Of a stretch of 64,000 nucleotides of DNA, positions 25,615 to 38,263 are shown piece by piece. The stretch comes from AC-56 sp963702195. GTDB taxonomy: Bacteria > Actinomycetota > Thermoleophilia > Solirubrobacterales > 70-9. The position numbers and the translations under genes were made by a program. Location: the NCBI GenBank assembly GCA_963702195.1, contig OY969725.1, positions 3,162,001 to 3,226,000 of the forward strand, read 5' to 3'. Below the pieces are notes generated by a model. It was given only the letters and a program-made list of their open reading frames with translations, was not told the DNA's origin and did no database searches. Position 1 is the first letter of the stretch, and every line of letters starts with the position of its first letter.

Positions 25615-27246
25615 CTACATCATCCCGCCCATGTCGGGCATGCCGGCCGGTGCGGCAGCGCCGTCCTTCTCGGGCGGCTCGGCCACGATGGCCTCGGTGG
25701 TGAGGATGTTCTTCGCGATCGAGGCCGCGTTCTGCAGCGCGGACCGCGTGACCATCGTCGGGTCGATCACGCCGGCCTTGACGAGGTCGCCGTAGTCGCC
25801 GGTGTCCGCGTTCAGGCCCTCACCGGGCTTCAGGCCGCGGACCTTCTCGACCACGACCGAGCCCTCGAGGCCCGAGTTCTCCGCGATCTGGCGGAGAGGC
25901 TCCTCGAGCGAGCGGCGGATGATCTCCGCGCCCGTGCGCTCGTCGTTGTCGGAGAGGCTGCTCGGATCGATCGAGTCCTGGGCGTTCAGGAGCGCGACCC
26001 CGCCACCGGGGACGATGCCCTCCTCGAGGGCGGCCCGGGTGGCCTGCAGCGCGTCCTCGACGCGGTGCTTCTTCTCCTTCATCTCGGTCTCGGTTGCGGC
26101 GCCGACCTTGACGACCGCGACCCCACCCGCGAGCTTCGCAAGCCGCTCCTGCAGCTTCTCGCGGTCGAAGTCCGAGTCGGTTGACTCGATCTCGGAGCGG
26201 ATCTGGTTGATCCGGCCCTCGATCTGCGACTTCTCACCAGCACCGTCGATGACGGTCGTCGTGTCCTTGGAGACGACGACGCGCCGGGCGTGGCCGAGCT
26301 GCGAGAGCTGGGTGTTCTCGAGCTTGAGACCCATCTCCTCGGTGATCACCTCGCCGCCCGTGAGGATCGCGATGTCCTCGAGCATGCGCTTGCGCCGGTC
26401 GCCGAACCCGGGCGCCTTTACGGCGACGCCGGTGAACGTGCCCCGGAGCTTGTTGACCACGAGCGTCGCGAGCGACTCGCCCTCGACGTCCTCGGAGACG
26501 ATCACGAGCGGCTTGCCGCTCTGCATCACCTGCTCGAGGATCGGCAGCAGGTCGCGCACGGAGCCGATCTTCTGGTTGGCGATGAGGATGTACGGATCCT
26601 CGAGCACCGCCTCCATCCGCTCCTGATCGGTGACCATGTACGGCGAGATGTAGCCCTTGTCGAACTGCATCCCCTCGGTGAACTCGAGCTCCATGCCAAA
26701 CGTCTGGCCCTCCTCGACGTTCACGACGCCGTCCTTGCCGACCTTGTCGATCGCGTCGGCGATGATGTTGCCGATCTCGTCATCGGCCGCCGAGATAGCG
26801 GCCACGCGGGCGATCTGCTCCTTGCCCGCGATCTCCTTCGACTGCTTGTCGCGCAGGTTCTCGACCACCTGGTCGACCGCGCTCTCGATTCCGCGGCGGA
26901 GCGCCAGCGGGTTCGCGCCGGCGGCCACGTTCTTCAGCCCGTGGCGGACGACCGTCTGCGCGAGCAGGGTCGCCGTCGTGGTGCCGTCGCCCGCGACGTC
27001 GTTGGTCGCCGTGGCGACCTCCCGCACGAGCTGGGCGCCCTGGTTCTCGAACACGTCCTCGAGCTCGATCTCCCGGGCGATGGTCACGCCGTCGTTGGTG
27101 ATGGTGGGCGCGCCGAACTTCTTGTCGAGGACGACGTAGCGCCCCTTGGGGCCAAGGGTCACCTTGACCGCGTTGGCGACGCCATCGACGCCGGCCTGCA
27201 GTGCAGCCCGCGCCTCCGCGTCGTACTTGAGCTCCTTATGAGCCAT
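25615..27246 (-). CDS. groL: 60-kDa chaperonin GroEL
   Basis: 543 residues, full length. Starts AHKELKYDAEARAALQAGVD; VTLGPKGRYVVLDKKFGAPTITNDG and VAGDGTTTATLLAQ form the ATP site, with the key Asp in GDGTTTATLL. Ends with a GMPDMGGMM tail, the Gly-Met type of true GroEL rather than the His-rich tail of many actinobacterial second GroELs. Folds proteins in the GroES-capped cavity. Follows groES by 28 bases with ribosome site AAGGAG. Confidence 0.98.
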   Translation of the reverse strand: MAHKELKYDAEARAALQAGVDGVANAVKVTLGPKGRYVVLDKKFGAPTITNDGVTIAREIELEDVFENQGAQLVREVATATNDVAGDGTTTATLLAQTVVRHGLKNVAAGANPLALRRGIESAVDQVVENLRDKQSKEIAGKEQIARVAAISAADDEIGNIIADAIDKVGKDGVVNVEEGQTFGMELEFTEGMQFDKGYISPYMVTDQERMEAVLEDPYILIANQKIGSVRDLLPILEQVMQSGKPLVIVSEDVEGESLATLVVNKLRGTFTGVAVKAPGFGDRRKRMLEDIAILTGGEVITEEMGLKLENTQLSQLGHARRVVVSKDTTTVIDGAGEKSQIEGRINQIRSEIESTDSDFDREKLQERLAKLAGGVAVVKVGAATETEMKEKKHRVEDALQATRAALEEGIVPGGGVALLNAQDSIDPSSLSDNDERTGAEIIRRSLEEPLRQIAENSGLEGSVVVEKVRGLKPGEGLNADTGDYGDLVKAGVIDPTMVTRSALQNAASIAKNILTTEAIVAEPPEKDGAAAPAGMPDMGGMM

Positions 27247-27274
27247 TTCTCAAACTCCTTCGATCTCGTTGTTC

Positions 27275-27559
27275 CTAGACGACCTTTGCCAGGACGTCCG
27301 ACTCGCGAAGCACGAGCAGGTCCTCACCGTCGACCTTGATCTCGGTGCCTCCGTACTTGCTGTAGAGGACCTCGTCGCCCTCGCTCACATCGAGCGCGCG
27401 GCGCTCGCCATCCTCGATCGGGCCGTCGCCGACCGCGATGACCTTGCCCTTCTGGGGCTTCTCCTGGGCGGTATCGGGGAGGACGAGACCGCTTGCGGTC
27501 GTCGCCTCCTCCTCGATCGCCTGAACGATCAGCCGATCGCTAAGGGGCTTTAGCTTCAT
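27275..27559 (-). CDS. groS: 10-kDa co-chaperonin GroES
   Basis: 94 residues. LKPLSDRLIVQAIEEEATTASGLVLPDTAQEKPQ contains the mobile loop, and VLYSKYGGTEIKVDGEDLLVLRESDVLA the barrel end. Caps the GroEL cavity. ATG 27559 follows a strong GGAGGT site. First gene of the operon; its leader carries a CIRCE operator. Confidence 0.98.
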   Translation of the reverse strand: MKLKPLSDRLIVQAIEEEATTASGLVLPDTAQEKPQKGKVIAVGDGPIEDGERRALDVSEGDEVLYSKYGGTEIKVDGEDLLVLRESDVLAKVV

Positions 27560-27609
27560 CCGTTCGTTACCTCCGTCTTGCGGTTTGAAGAGTTGCTTCC
27601 CGCCTGACC

Positions 27610-27634
27610 TGGCACTCTACATATGAGAGTGCCA
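27610..27634 (-). promoter_or_regulatory. CIRCE operator (HrcA-binding site)
   Basis: TGGCACTC, nine bases, GAGTGCCA: a perfect inverted repeat with the N9 spacing of the CIRCE element. It lies between the groES -10 box and the start codon, where bound HrcA would block transcription at normal temperature. hrcA is not in the window. Confidence 0.92.
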
Positions 27635-27647
27635 AAGCGCTCCGCGA

Positions 27648-27675
27648 AGTGTAGCCGCCTCGTCGCCGATTGCAA
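27648..27675 (-). promoter_or_regulatory. groESL promoter
   Basis: On the minus strand TTGCAA (27670-27675) and TACACT (27648-27653) are 16 bases apart, a good housekeeping -35/-10 pair. Transcription would start inside or just before the CIRCE element. Confidence 0.75.
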
Positions 27676-27681
27676 GCGCGA

Positions 27682-27704
27682 ATCTGAGTCGCTGCGACTC
27701 AGAT
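27682..27704. promoter_or_regulatory. 23-bp palindrome, HAIR-like, upstream of groESL promoter
   Basis: ATCTGAGTCGC, T, GCGACTCAGAT is perfectly symmetric and contains GAGT-N7-ACTC, the core and spacing of the HspR-associated inverted repeat (CTTGAGT-N7-ACTCAAG; 5 of 7 per arm). It begins 7 bases upstream of the -35 box and ends at the stop of the SRPBCC gene, so it may instead be that gene's terminator hairpin. Confidence 0.45.
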
Positions 27705-28186
27705 CAGTCCGAGGCCAGGAGACGGCAGTCGAGCAGCCTCGCGAGCCCCTCGCCGCCGTTGCGCATCACCCAGTCGTGGTTCCAGGCGAACACGGGAGCC
27801 GCGAGCGGCGCGAGCGCGTTCATCCACGGCCTCGTGGTGCGGACGTTCCACTCGTAGAGGACCGCGGTCACCGGCGCAGGCCCATCCTCGGCGAAGAGGC
27901 GCCAGCGGCCGGTGCCGGCGAGCTCCCCGGTCGCCTCGCCCTCGAGCAGATAGGGCGGCTCCACCCGGGTGGTGGTCATCGTGAAGTCGAGGGCGTACGG
28001 GAGCTTCGAGCGCCAGCTGTACCTGCCCACCTGCCCCACCCCGGCCTCGTCGCCGTCGGACAACTTCGCGACCGCCGTCACGCCGCGCCACCACTGTGGC
28101 CACTCCTCCGAGTCCCAGATCGCTTCCCAGACCCGCTCGCGCGGGGCCTCGAGGCACCAGGCGGTGAGGAAGCTGTACTCGGACAT
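27704..28186 (-). CDS. SRPBCC/START-like ligand-binding protein
   Basis: 160 residues with the SRPBCC helix-grip pattern: FLTAWCLEAPRERVWEAIWDSEEWPQWW at the start, YSWRSKLPYALDF and a long C-terminal helix (NALAPLAAPVFAWNHDWVMRNGGEGLARLL). Family members bind hydrophobic ligands; no catalytic residues can be named. It follows the ASCH gene by 14 bases, so they probably share a transcript. Confidence 0.82.
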   Translation of the reverse strand: MSEYSFLTAWCLEAPRERVWEAIWDSEEWPQWWRGVTAVAKLSDGDEAGVGQVGRYSWRSKLPYALDFTMTTTRVEPPYLLEGEATGELAGTGRWRLFAEDGPAPVTAVLYEWNVRTTRPWMNALAPLAAPVFAWNHDWVMRNGGEGLARLLDCRLLASD

Positions 28187-28200
28187 CGGCCGGGAGTGGG

Positions 28201-28608
28201 CTAGTTGCGCGAGGAGGGTGTCTCGCCGTTTCCCATGTGTGGAGCGACTGATTCGACGACCTGCGAGAACCGGATCACCGTCACCGTGTCCTCGGCCTGG
28301 ATCTCTCGGCCGTAGATCTGGCGCAGGAAGCTCGTCATCTCGTCGAGGCGGCGGAACTCGGGGTTGTCGTGCTCGATGTCCCGGGGCGAGAGCTCGCGCA
28401 CCCGCTTCACGTCGACGTCGTCGATCACCGCCGAGAACAGCTTCTGACGCGGGCTGTGCTGCTGGCCGACCGTGATCCAGACGATCTGGCCCCGCTGGTA
28501 CTTGCGCGACTTGTCTCCCAGCCGGATCGTCGCGCTCTTTCGCCCCCGCTTGAGCTGATCGACGAACGCCGGGGAGAAGAAGTTGAGGGCGAACAGGCCG
28601 CTCGTCAT
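28201..28608 (-). CDS. ASCH-domain protein
   Basis: 135 residues. RGRKSATIRLGDKSRKYQRG contains the ASCH signature GxKxxTxR-like loop, followed by a beta-barrel strand (QIVWITVG) of the PUA-like fold. ASCH proteins bind RNA or act on modified nucleosides (YqfB-type amidohydrolases); this one has the binding loop but its activity is unknown. First gene of a pair with the SRPBCC gene. Confidence 0.75.
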   Translation of the reverse strand: MTSGLFALNFFSPAFVDQLKRGRKSATIRLGDKSRKYQRGQIVWITVGQQHSPRQKLFSAVIDDVDVKRVRELSPRDIEHDNPEFRRLDEMTSFLRQIYGREIQAEDTVTVIRFSQVVESVAPHMGNGETPSSRN

Positions 28609-28668
28609 GGTGAGACCGAACCTCTGGCGGGGTGGGGGCTCACAGCGCCAGACTAACGGTAATTAATG

Positions 28669-28689
28669 GCCGCGACCTTGGGTCGCGGC
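28669..28689. terminator. GC-rich hairpin between ASCH and pcm genes
   Basis: GCCGCGACC and GGTCGCGGC form a perfect 9-bp stem with a 3-base loop. It lies about 60 bases past the pcm stop in the direction of minus-strand transcription, at the operon boundary. No T tract is visible. Confidence 0.4.
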
Positions 28690-28747
28690 AGCGGCAGGTA
28701 AGGCGGCGAAGCCGCAGCAAGTGATTCCTGGAGAACCGCCCCCATGG

Positions 28748-29437
28748 CTATTCCGAGAAGCCCTCACTCCCGATCAGCGGAACGAACCGGCACGGGCCGA
28801 TGACCTCCCGCTCGAGGCCTTCGCCGGTCGTCACGTCCACGGACTCGCCGAGGCGGCGGAAGACCATGAGGATGTCGGCGCGGCGGCTCGCGATGGGAAC
28901 GACGAGGGGACCGCCGATGGCGAGCTGGCCGACGAGCGTGGGCGGAGGGCCGGGCGCCGTGGCGTGCACCGCGATGGCGTCGAATGGCGCGCGGTCCGGC
29001 AGGCCGGCACTGCCGTCCCCAATCACCACCTCCACGTTCGCGACGCCGAGGTCGGCGAGCGTCGAGCGAGCCTGCTCGGCCAGCTCGGGCACGCGCTCGA
29101 TCGTGACCACCTCCCCGGCCAGCTGCGAGAGCACCGCCGCCGAATAGCCCGAGCCGGTCCCGACCTCCAGCACCGACTCGGCGCCGGCGAGCTCCAGCGC
29201 CTGGCAGATGGCCGCCACGATCCAGGGCTGGGAGATCGTCTGGTCGTGGCCGATCGGCAGCGCCGAGTCCGCGTAGGTTCGCCGCGCGTAGGGCTCGGGG
29301 ACGAAGCGCTCGCGGGGGACCGCCGCCATCGCATCGAGTACCCGCTCGTCGCCGATACCACGCCGCCGCAGCTGCCGCTCGACCATGTCCGCGCGCTGCG
29401 AGGCGAACTCCTCGGCATCGGGGAGGCGGCGAACCAC
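28748..29437 (-). CDS. pcm: Protein-L-isoaspartate O-methyltransferase
   Basis: 229 residues. RRGIGDERVLDAMAAVPRERFVP is the family N terminus, then LPIGHDQTISQPWIVAAI and the SAM motif VLEVGTGSGYSAAVLSQLAG. Repairs isoaspartyl residues in aged proteins using SAM. The GTG start shares a base with the crp stop (TAGTG), so it is translationally coupled to the upstream regulator gene, third in a nei2-crp-pcm operon. Confidence 0.95.
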   Translation of the reverse strand: MVRRLPDAEEFASQRADMVERQLRRRGIGDERVLDAMAAVPRERFVPEPYARRTYADSALPIGHDQTISQPWIVAAICQALELAGAESVLEVGTGSGYSAAVLSQLAGEVVTIERVPELAEQARSTLADLGVANVEVVIGDGSAGLPDRAPFDAIAVHATAPGPPPTLVGQLAIGGPLVVPIASRRADILMVFRRLGESVDVTTGEGLEREVIGPCRFVPLIGSEGFSE

Positions 29438-30123
29438 TAGAAGATGTAGGCGCGCAGTCGGCGGGGCTCGACCACGGTGACCCTCCCCCGCCCGACCTGC
29501 ACGACCCCCGCCCGTTCGAGCGTGGCGAGGAACCTGCTGACGCTCTCGCGCGACGTTCCCGCGAGCTGCGCCAGATCCGCCTGCGTCATGCGGATCGTGA
29601 TGCCGTGCCGCCCCTGGGACGCGCTCTCCTCGGCGATCAGCTGCGTCAGGACGCCGGCAACGCGGCTCGGCACGGTCTGAAACGACTGGCGAGCCACGCG
29701 CTCGTTGGTCTCGCGCAGGCGTCGGGTCAGCGCGGCGATCAGCTTGACCGAGATGTCGGGGTGGTCCGCGAGCAGCCGCCTGACGTCCAGAGCGGGGAGC
29801 GCCAGCAGCTCGGCGTCGGTGAGCGTCTCCACGCTGGCCGAGCGTGCCTCGCCGTCCAGCATCGCGAGCTCGCCGAAGATATCCCCCGGCCCAAGCGTGG
29901 CGAGCGCGATCGCCCGGCCATCGGGATGCTCGCGCGTCACCCGCAGGTCGCCCGTGCGGACGAGGTAGCAGGCGTCGCTGTGGTCGCCCTCGTGGAAGAC
30001 GCGAACCCCGGCGGGGAACGACCGCGCGACGGAGACACGCGAGATGCGCTCGAGCTCCGCTCGCGAGAGCTCCGAGAAGAGCGGCACCCGCGAGAGCAGG
30101 TCGATGGATTCGCCTGGGCTCAT
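29437..30123 (-). CDS. Crp/Fnr-family regulator
   Basis: 228 residues from ATG 30123. N-terminal cyclic-nucleotide-binding barrel (LFSELSRAELERISRVSV, GDIFGELAMLDGEARSASV; the latter is the phosphate-binding cassette with Arg and Ser) and C-terminal HTH (MTQADLAQLAGTSRESVSRFLATLERAGVV). No N-terminal Cys cluster, so not an Fnr-type oxygen sensor; cAMP or another ligand is likely. It overlaps the glycosylase gene by ATGA. Confidence 0.92.
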   Translation of the reverse strand: MSPGESIDLLSRVPLFSELSRAELERISRVSVARSFPAGVRVFHEGDHSDACYLVRTGDLRVTREHPDGRAIALATLGPGDIFGELAMLDGEARSASVETLTDAELLALPALDVRRLLADHPDISVKLIAALTRRLRETNERVARQSFQTVPSRVAGVLTQLIAEESASQGRHGITIRMTQADLAQLAGTSRESVSRFLATLERAGVVQVGRGRVTVVEPRRLRAYIF

Positions 30124-30932
30124 CCTTCCTCCCCCACGGCGCCGATTATGCCGCCCTGGTCCTGTTGCTGACACGCGCCACACCAGTACGTGGCCCGGTT
30201 GGCGTCGCCCTGGCCGCGCGAGGAGATCCGCACCCCGCACCGGGGGCAGGGCCGACCCGTCCGCCGGTAGATCGAATTGGGCGTCCGCCCGGTCTCCACG
30301 CCGTAGCGCATCAGCCCACCGATCTCGATGACGAGGCGGCGGAGATCCTCGTCGTCGAGGTCCGACAGGCGCCGCCACGGATCGACCCGGGCCGACCAGC
30401 ATCCCTCGGACTTGTAGATGTTCCCGACGCCGGCCAGGACCCGCTGGTCGAGCAGGGCCTCGCCGATCTCACGGGACTGGTCGGCGCCGCGGAGAGCCGC
30501 GACGCCGGCGTCGCCATCGAAATCCTTGGCCAGCACGTCGTGGCCCAGCGCGCGCAGTTGCGGATTGAACCGCAGCTCGGCGTCGGTTCGGAGGTCGAGG
30601 TGCGAGCCACCGAGCTCGGCCGCCTCTGCACCGGGCGCCGACAGCACGACCCATGCCCGCGGATCGCCCGCGGGAGCGCCGCTGGAGATCCGCCACGAGC
30701 CACGCATGCCGAGGTGCGAATGGAGGACGAGGCCCCGGTCGAAGTGCAGGAGGAGGTGCTTTCCCCGTGGCTCGGCCCTCTCCATCGTCGCGCCGCGCAG
30801 CTGATCGACCCGGCGGCCCTGCCGCCGCAGCGGGCTTCGGGGATTCGGGATCGCGACCTCCGAGATCGTCTTCCCGCCGAGGGCCTTCTCGAGCGCGTTG
30901 GCCGTGCGGTGGATCGTGTCGCCCTCGGCCAC
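30120..30932 (-). CDS. Fpg/Nei-family DNA glycosylase (Nei2-like) with Ala in place of Pro2
   Basis: 270 residues. The start reads M-A-E-G-D-T-I-H, whereas this family has Pro at position 2, whose N-terminal amine is the nucleophile; Glu3 is retained. The beta-turn Lys region PRGKHLLLHF, HSHLGMRGSW, GVGNIYKSE (helix-two-turn-helix) and a C4 zinc finger (CPRCG to CGACQ) are all present. It would excise oxidised pyrimidines or formamidopyrimidines and nick the strand. The GTG start is the only one that fits. The substitution is discussed under findings. First gene of the nei2-crp-pcm operon. Confidence 0.88.
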   Translation of the reverse strand: MAEGDTIHRTANALEKALGGKTISEVAIPNPRSPLRRQGRRVDQLRGATMERAEPRGKHLLLHFDRGLVLHSHLGMRGSWRISSGAPAGDPRAWVVLSAPGAEAAELGGSHLDLRTDAELRFNPQLRALGHDVLAKDFDGDAGVAALRGADQSREIGEALLDQRVLAGVGNIYKSEGCWSARVDPWRRLSDLDDEDLRRLVIEIGGLMRYGVETGRTPNSIYRRTGRPCPRCGVRISSRGQGDANRATYWCGACQQQDQGGIIGAVGEEG

Positions 30933-30949
30933 GGGCGGGGTGCAGCGCT

Positions 30950-31195
30950 CTAGCCGCCGCCGGCTGCCCAGGGCGGGATGTTCTGGAAGATCGCCGGGCG
31001 CGGGTCGTCGGGCGTGGCGGGGCGCTCGTCGCCGCGGGTCTCGGCGGTGGTCTCCTGCTCCGACGGCGGCAGGCCGATTCTCAATACGAACCAGTCCCCC
31101 TCCGTGTCCTCGCGCGGCAGCCAGCGATGCGTGTAGCGGTCGGGGCTCTCAGCCGCGAGTCGCGCGCACTCCGCCTCCGCTTCGGCGCGGGTCAT
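30950..31195 (-). CDS. Small hypothetical protein
   Basis: 81 residues. An acidic N-terminal helix (TRAEAEAECARLAAESPD), then RYTHRWLPREDTEGDWFVLRIGLPP, and a polar Pro-rich tail. No family was recognised. ATG at 31195 lies seven bases after the lhr stop, so it is probably co-transcribed with lhr; its stop lies 17 bases before the glycosylase start. Codon pattern is like neighbours, and the WLPRE-DW-V core suggests real coding. Confidence 0.65.
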   Translation of the reverse strand: MTRAEAEAECARLAAESPDRYTHRWLPREDTEGDWFVLRIGLPPSEQETTAETRGDERPATPDDPRPAIFQNIPPWAAGGG

Positions 31196-31204
31196 GGCCA
31201 AAGC

Positions 31205-35755
<4,551 letters not shown>

Positions 35756-35762
35756 CCCTCCG

Positions 35763-35768
35763 ATCTTA
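35763..35768 (-). promoter_or_regulatory. -10 box TAAGAT, predicted leaderless TTG start of lhr
   Basis: On the minus strand TAAGAT ends 7 bases before TTG 35755, with GGAGGG directly against the start codon, too close to act as a ribosome site. Confidence 0.45.
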
Positions 35769-35868
35769 CGCAGGAGCCAGGCGGGGGGTAATCCGCCCGA
35801 TCGCCGACAACACCTTCCGCGGCGCGGCGACTCGGCATAGGATCACGGCGAGGGATCGGAGGCCCAGG

Positions 35869-37494
35869 GTGAGTACTTCTCGATATCGGTTCGCTTGGTT
35901 CGTGCTGGCCGGCGTCGTCGCCGGCGTGCTCGCTGCGCCGGCGCTCGCGTCCGGTGGCCACTCCAGGCCACTGCGGGCAGTGCCGGCGAGGCCCAACCCC
36001 GTCGCCGACGGGACGCTCAGCCCGGCGGCCCGCCGAGCCCTGAGCCAGGGCTACCTCGTGCCGGACCGGCGGGTGTATGAGCGGGGCAAGGCCAGGGCCG
36101 CCAGGGCGACTCCCTCCCTCGCGCTGACCGCGCCGGTCATGGCCAAGCGGGCGCCCAGCACGGTCGACTCGTGGCAGGGGCTTTCCGACACCGACTTCGC
36201 GCCGTCGGACTCCACCGGCGCCGTGGGGACGCAGCGGTTCATCCAGCTGGTGAACTCGCAGTTCGGGATCTACGACAAGGGCGCCACGTCGCCGATGGCC
36301 TCCGGCTCGCTGAACACGCTCGCCGGGGTGTCGAGCTCGGACGCCCTGTTCGACGTGCAGGTGATCTGGGACCCGACGACGAAGCGCTTCTACTACACGA
36401 CGATCGACGCCGTTTCGCAGACCAACAACAATCTCGCGTTCGGGTTCAGCAAGTCCGCGTCGCCATCCAGCGGCTCGAGCTCGGACTGGTGCAGGTACTC
36501 GATCGACTTCGGCAGTCAGTTCCCCGACTACCCGAAGCTCGGCGACAGCCGCTACTTCGCCCTGATCGGCGTCAACCTGTTCAACAGCAGCGGCTCCCTG
36601 TTCCTCGGCGCGGAGGCCCTGGCGATCAAGAAACCGGGGTCGGGCTCCGGCTGTCCCAGCTCGCCCAGCGTGAAGAGCAAGTCGCCCTTGATGAGCAACG
36701 ACTCGACCGAGGCGTTCACTCCAGTCCCGGCGAACGAGATCGACACCAAGGGCAACGGCTGGATCGCTGCGATCCCGAGCACCCTGCCGAGCAAGAAGAT
36801 CTCGCTGTTCAAGGTCAAGAAGAAGAACGGCAAGGCGAAGATCCAGGGAACGGCAACGCAGCTCAAGGTCAATCAGTACGCAACGCCGCCGAACGCGCCG
36901 CAGAGCGGCAACGGCGTCAAGGTCGACACCCTGGACGGCCGGCTCACCCAGGCCGTCGCGGGCGTGGACCCGTCCCACAACGACAAGTTCACCGTGTGGA
37001 CTCAGCACACCGTCTCCGGCGGTGCGGGATCGAAGGTCCGTTGGTACGAGATCTACCCGTCGGATCCCAAGCTGATCCGGAACGGGTCCGTGTCCACGGG
37101 CTCGAAGTACGTCTTCGACGGCGCCGTCTCCCCGAACCGCGCTGTCAAGGGGTCCAGCAAGTCGGGCGGCAAGAACATGGTGCTGAACTTCGTCACCTCA
37201 TCGGGCTCGAGCTTCCCCGCCATCAAGATGGTCTCGAAGAAGAGCGGCAAGGGACAGTCGAGCCCGGTCACGGTCAAGCGGTCGCCGGGGCCGATCGCCG
37301 GCTTCGACTGCTCGGACGCCGATCAGGGCGACCCATGCCGCTGGGGCGACTACGCCTCGGCGACCCCGGACCCGAGCAACAGCTCCCGGATCTGGAACGT
37401 CAGCGAGTGGGCGTCGGGCAACAAGCCCGCCTGCACCACGGCGCTCAACTGCCCGGCCACCTGGCGGACGCAAATCTTCATCGCCAGCCCCTAG
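35869..37494 (+). CDS. Secreted protein of unknown function
   Basis: 541 residues from GTG 35869, preceded by GGAGGCCCAGG and a TAGGAT box at 35838. A signal peptide (FAWFVLAGVVAGVLAAPALAS) is followed by a long domain with repeated W/F-x-Y blade-like strands (SDTDFAPSDSTGAVG, FIQLVNSQFGIYDK, DVQVIWDPTTKRFYYTTID, DSRYFALIGVNLF), two Cys pairs (SDWCRYS, GSGCPSS; FDCSD, DPCRW, PACTTALNC) and many Ser/Gly/Lys. Beta-propeller-like folding is inferred. No enzyme motif was found. A surface or matrix role is plausible given the adjoining rhamnose operon. Confidence 0.8.
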   Translation: MSTSRYRFAWFVLAGVVAGVLAAPALASGGHSRPLRAVPARPNPVADGTLSPAARRALSQGYLVPDRRVYERGKARAARATPSLALTAPVMAKRAPSTVDSWQGLSDTDFAPSDSTGAVGTQRFIQLVNSQFGIYDKGATSPMASGSLNTLAGVSSSDALFDVQVIWDPTTKRFYYTTIDAVSQTNNNLAFGFSKSASPSSGSSSDWCRYSIDFGSQFPDYPKLGDSRYFALIGVNLFNSSGSLFLGAEALAIKKPGSGSGCPSSPSVKSKSPLMSNDSTEAFTPVPANEIDTKGNGWIAAIPSTLPSKKISLFKVKKKNGKAKIQGTATQLKVNQYATPPNAPQSGNGVKVDTLDGRLTQAVAGVDPSHNDKFTVWTQHTVSGGAGSKVRWYEIYPSDPKLIRNGSVSTGSKYVFDGAVSPNRAVKGSSKSGGKNMVLNFVTSSGSSFPAIKMVSKKSGKGQSSPVTVKRSPGPIAGFDCSDADQGDPCRWGDYASATPDPSNSSRIWNVSEWASGNKPACTTALNCPATWRTQIFIASP

Positions 37495-37576
37495 ACGACA
37501 GGAATCGCTTCCCCGAAAGCGGCGCCGGCGCCGGTATGGCGCACGGCGCGGCGGCGGGAACTACAGTCGGTCGATC

Positions 37577-38254
37577 GTGACCTGCCGCGCGGGGGGAACG
37601 AGGAGGAGGAGACCGGAGGGCCGTGCCCTGCGGGTAACCGGCGCTGCGACTCTTGCGGCCGTCGCGGCGCTTGCAGTGGCGAGGCCACAGGACTCCGCGA
37701 ACGCGGGGCCAGTGTGTATCCCGGGCGGAACCACCGTCCCGGTGACCGCCGACGCGAAGGTCTCGTCCGTGCATCCGGGCCGGCACTACGGACACCGGGG
37801 CACGTGGAAGGTGAATTACACGCCAACCAATTCCCGCAGCCTGCTCAAGTTCGACCTGCCGACGCTGCCGCTCCAGTGCACCGTGAGCCGGGCCGTCCTC
37901 GAGCTTCGAGGGAGGTACTCGGGAAGTCCGAGGAAGCCGGACGGCTATCCCGGCGCCAACGTCAATGCGAGCCTCGTGAAGGGCCGCTGGACCGAGGCGG
38001 GCGTCACCTGGCGGAACATGCCGGGCGGGAACGGGTGCGATGGGGCGACACAGGATTACGCGCGAACGAGCTCCTGGTCCCTGACGGGCATCGTCCAATC
38101 GGCGTATCAGTGCCTCGACAGCGGGCGGCTGCCCGCGTGGAACGGCCTCAAGGTGAAGGGCTGGAGCGTGGCCGGCCGCGGCGCGAGCTGGAAGCTGGTG
38201 GTCGACTCGCGGGAGAGCGGTCACCCACCGGTCGTCGAGATCAGCTGGGGTTAG
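37577..38254 (+). CDS. Secreted DNRLRE-domain protein
   Basis: 225 residues. Basic N terminus and hydrophobic segment (ATLAAVAALAVARPQDSANA) act as a signal; then a DNRLRE-type beta-sandwich: SLLKFDLPTLPLQCTVSRAVLELRG, VKGRWTEAGVTWRNMPG and a terminal EISWG strand. This domain is common in exported adhesins and carbohydrate-binding surface proteins. A TACAGT box lies at 37562, nine bases before GTG 37577. Four cysteines could form disulfides outside the cell. Confidence 0.78.
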   Translation: MTCRAGGTRRRRPEGRALRVTGAATLAAVAALAVARPQDSANAGPVCIPGGTTVPVTADAKVSSVHPGRHYGHRGTWKVNYTPTNSRSLLKFDLPTLPLQCTVSRAVLELRGRYSGSPRKPDGYPGANVNASLVKGRWTEAGVTWRNMPGGNGCDGATQDYARTSSWSLTGIVQSAYQCLDSGRLPAWNGLKVKGWSVAGRGASWKLVVDSRESGHPPVVEISWG

Positions 38255-38263
38255 GCCGCACGC

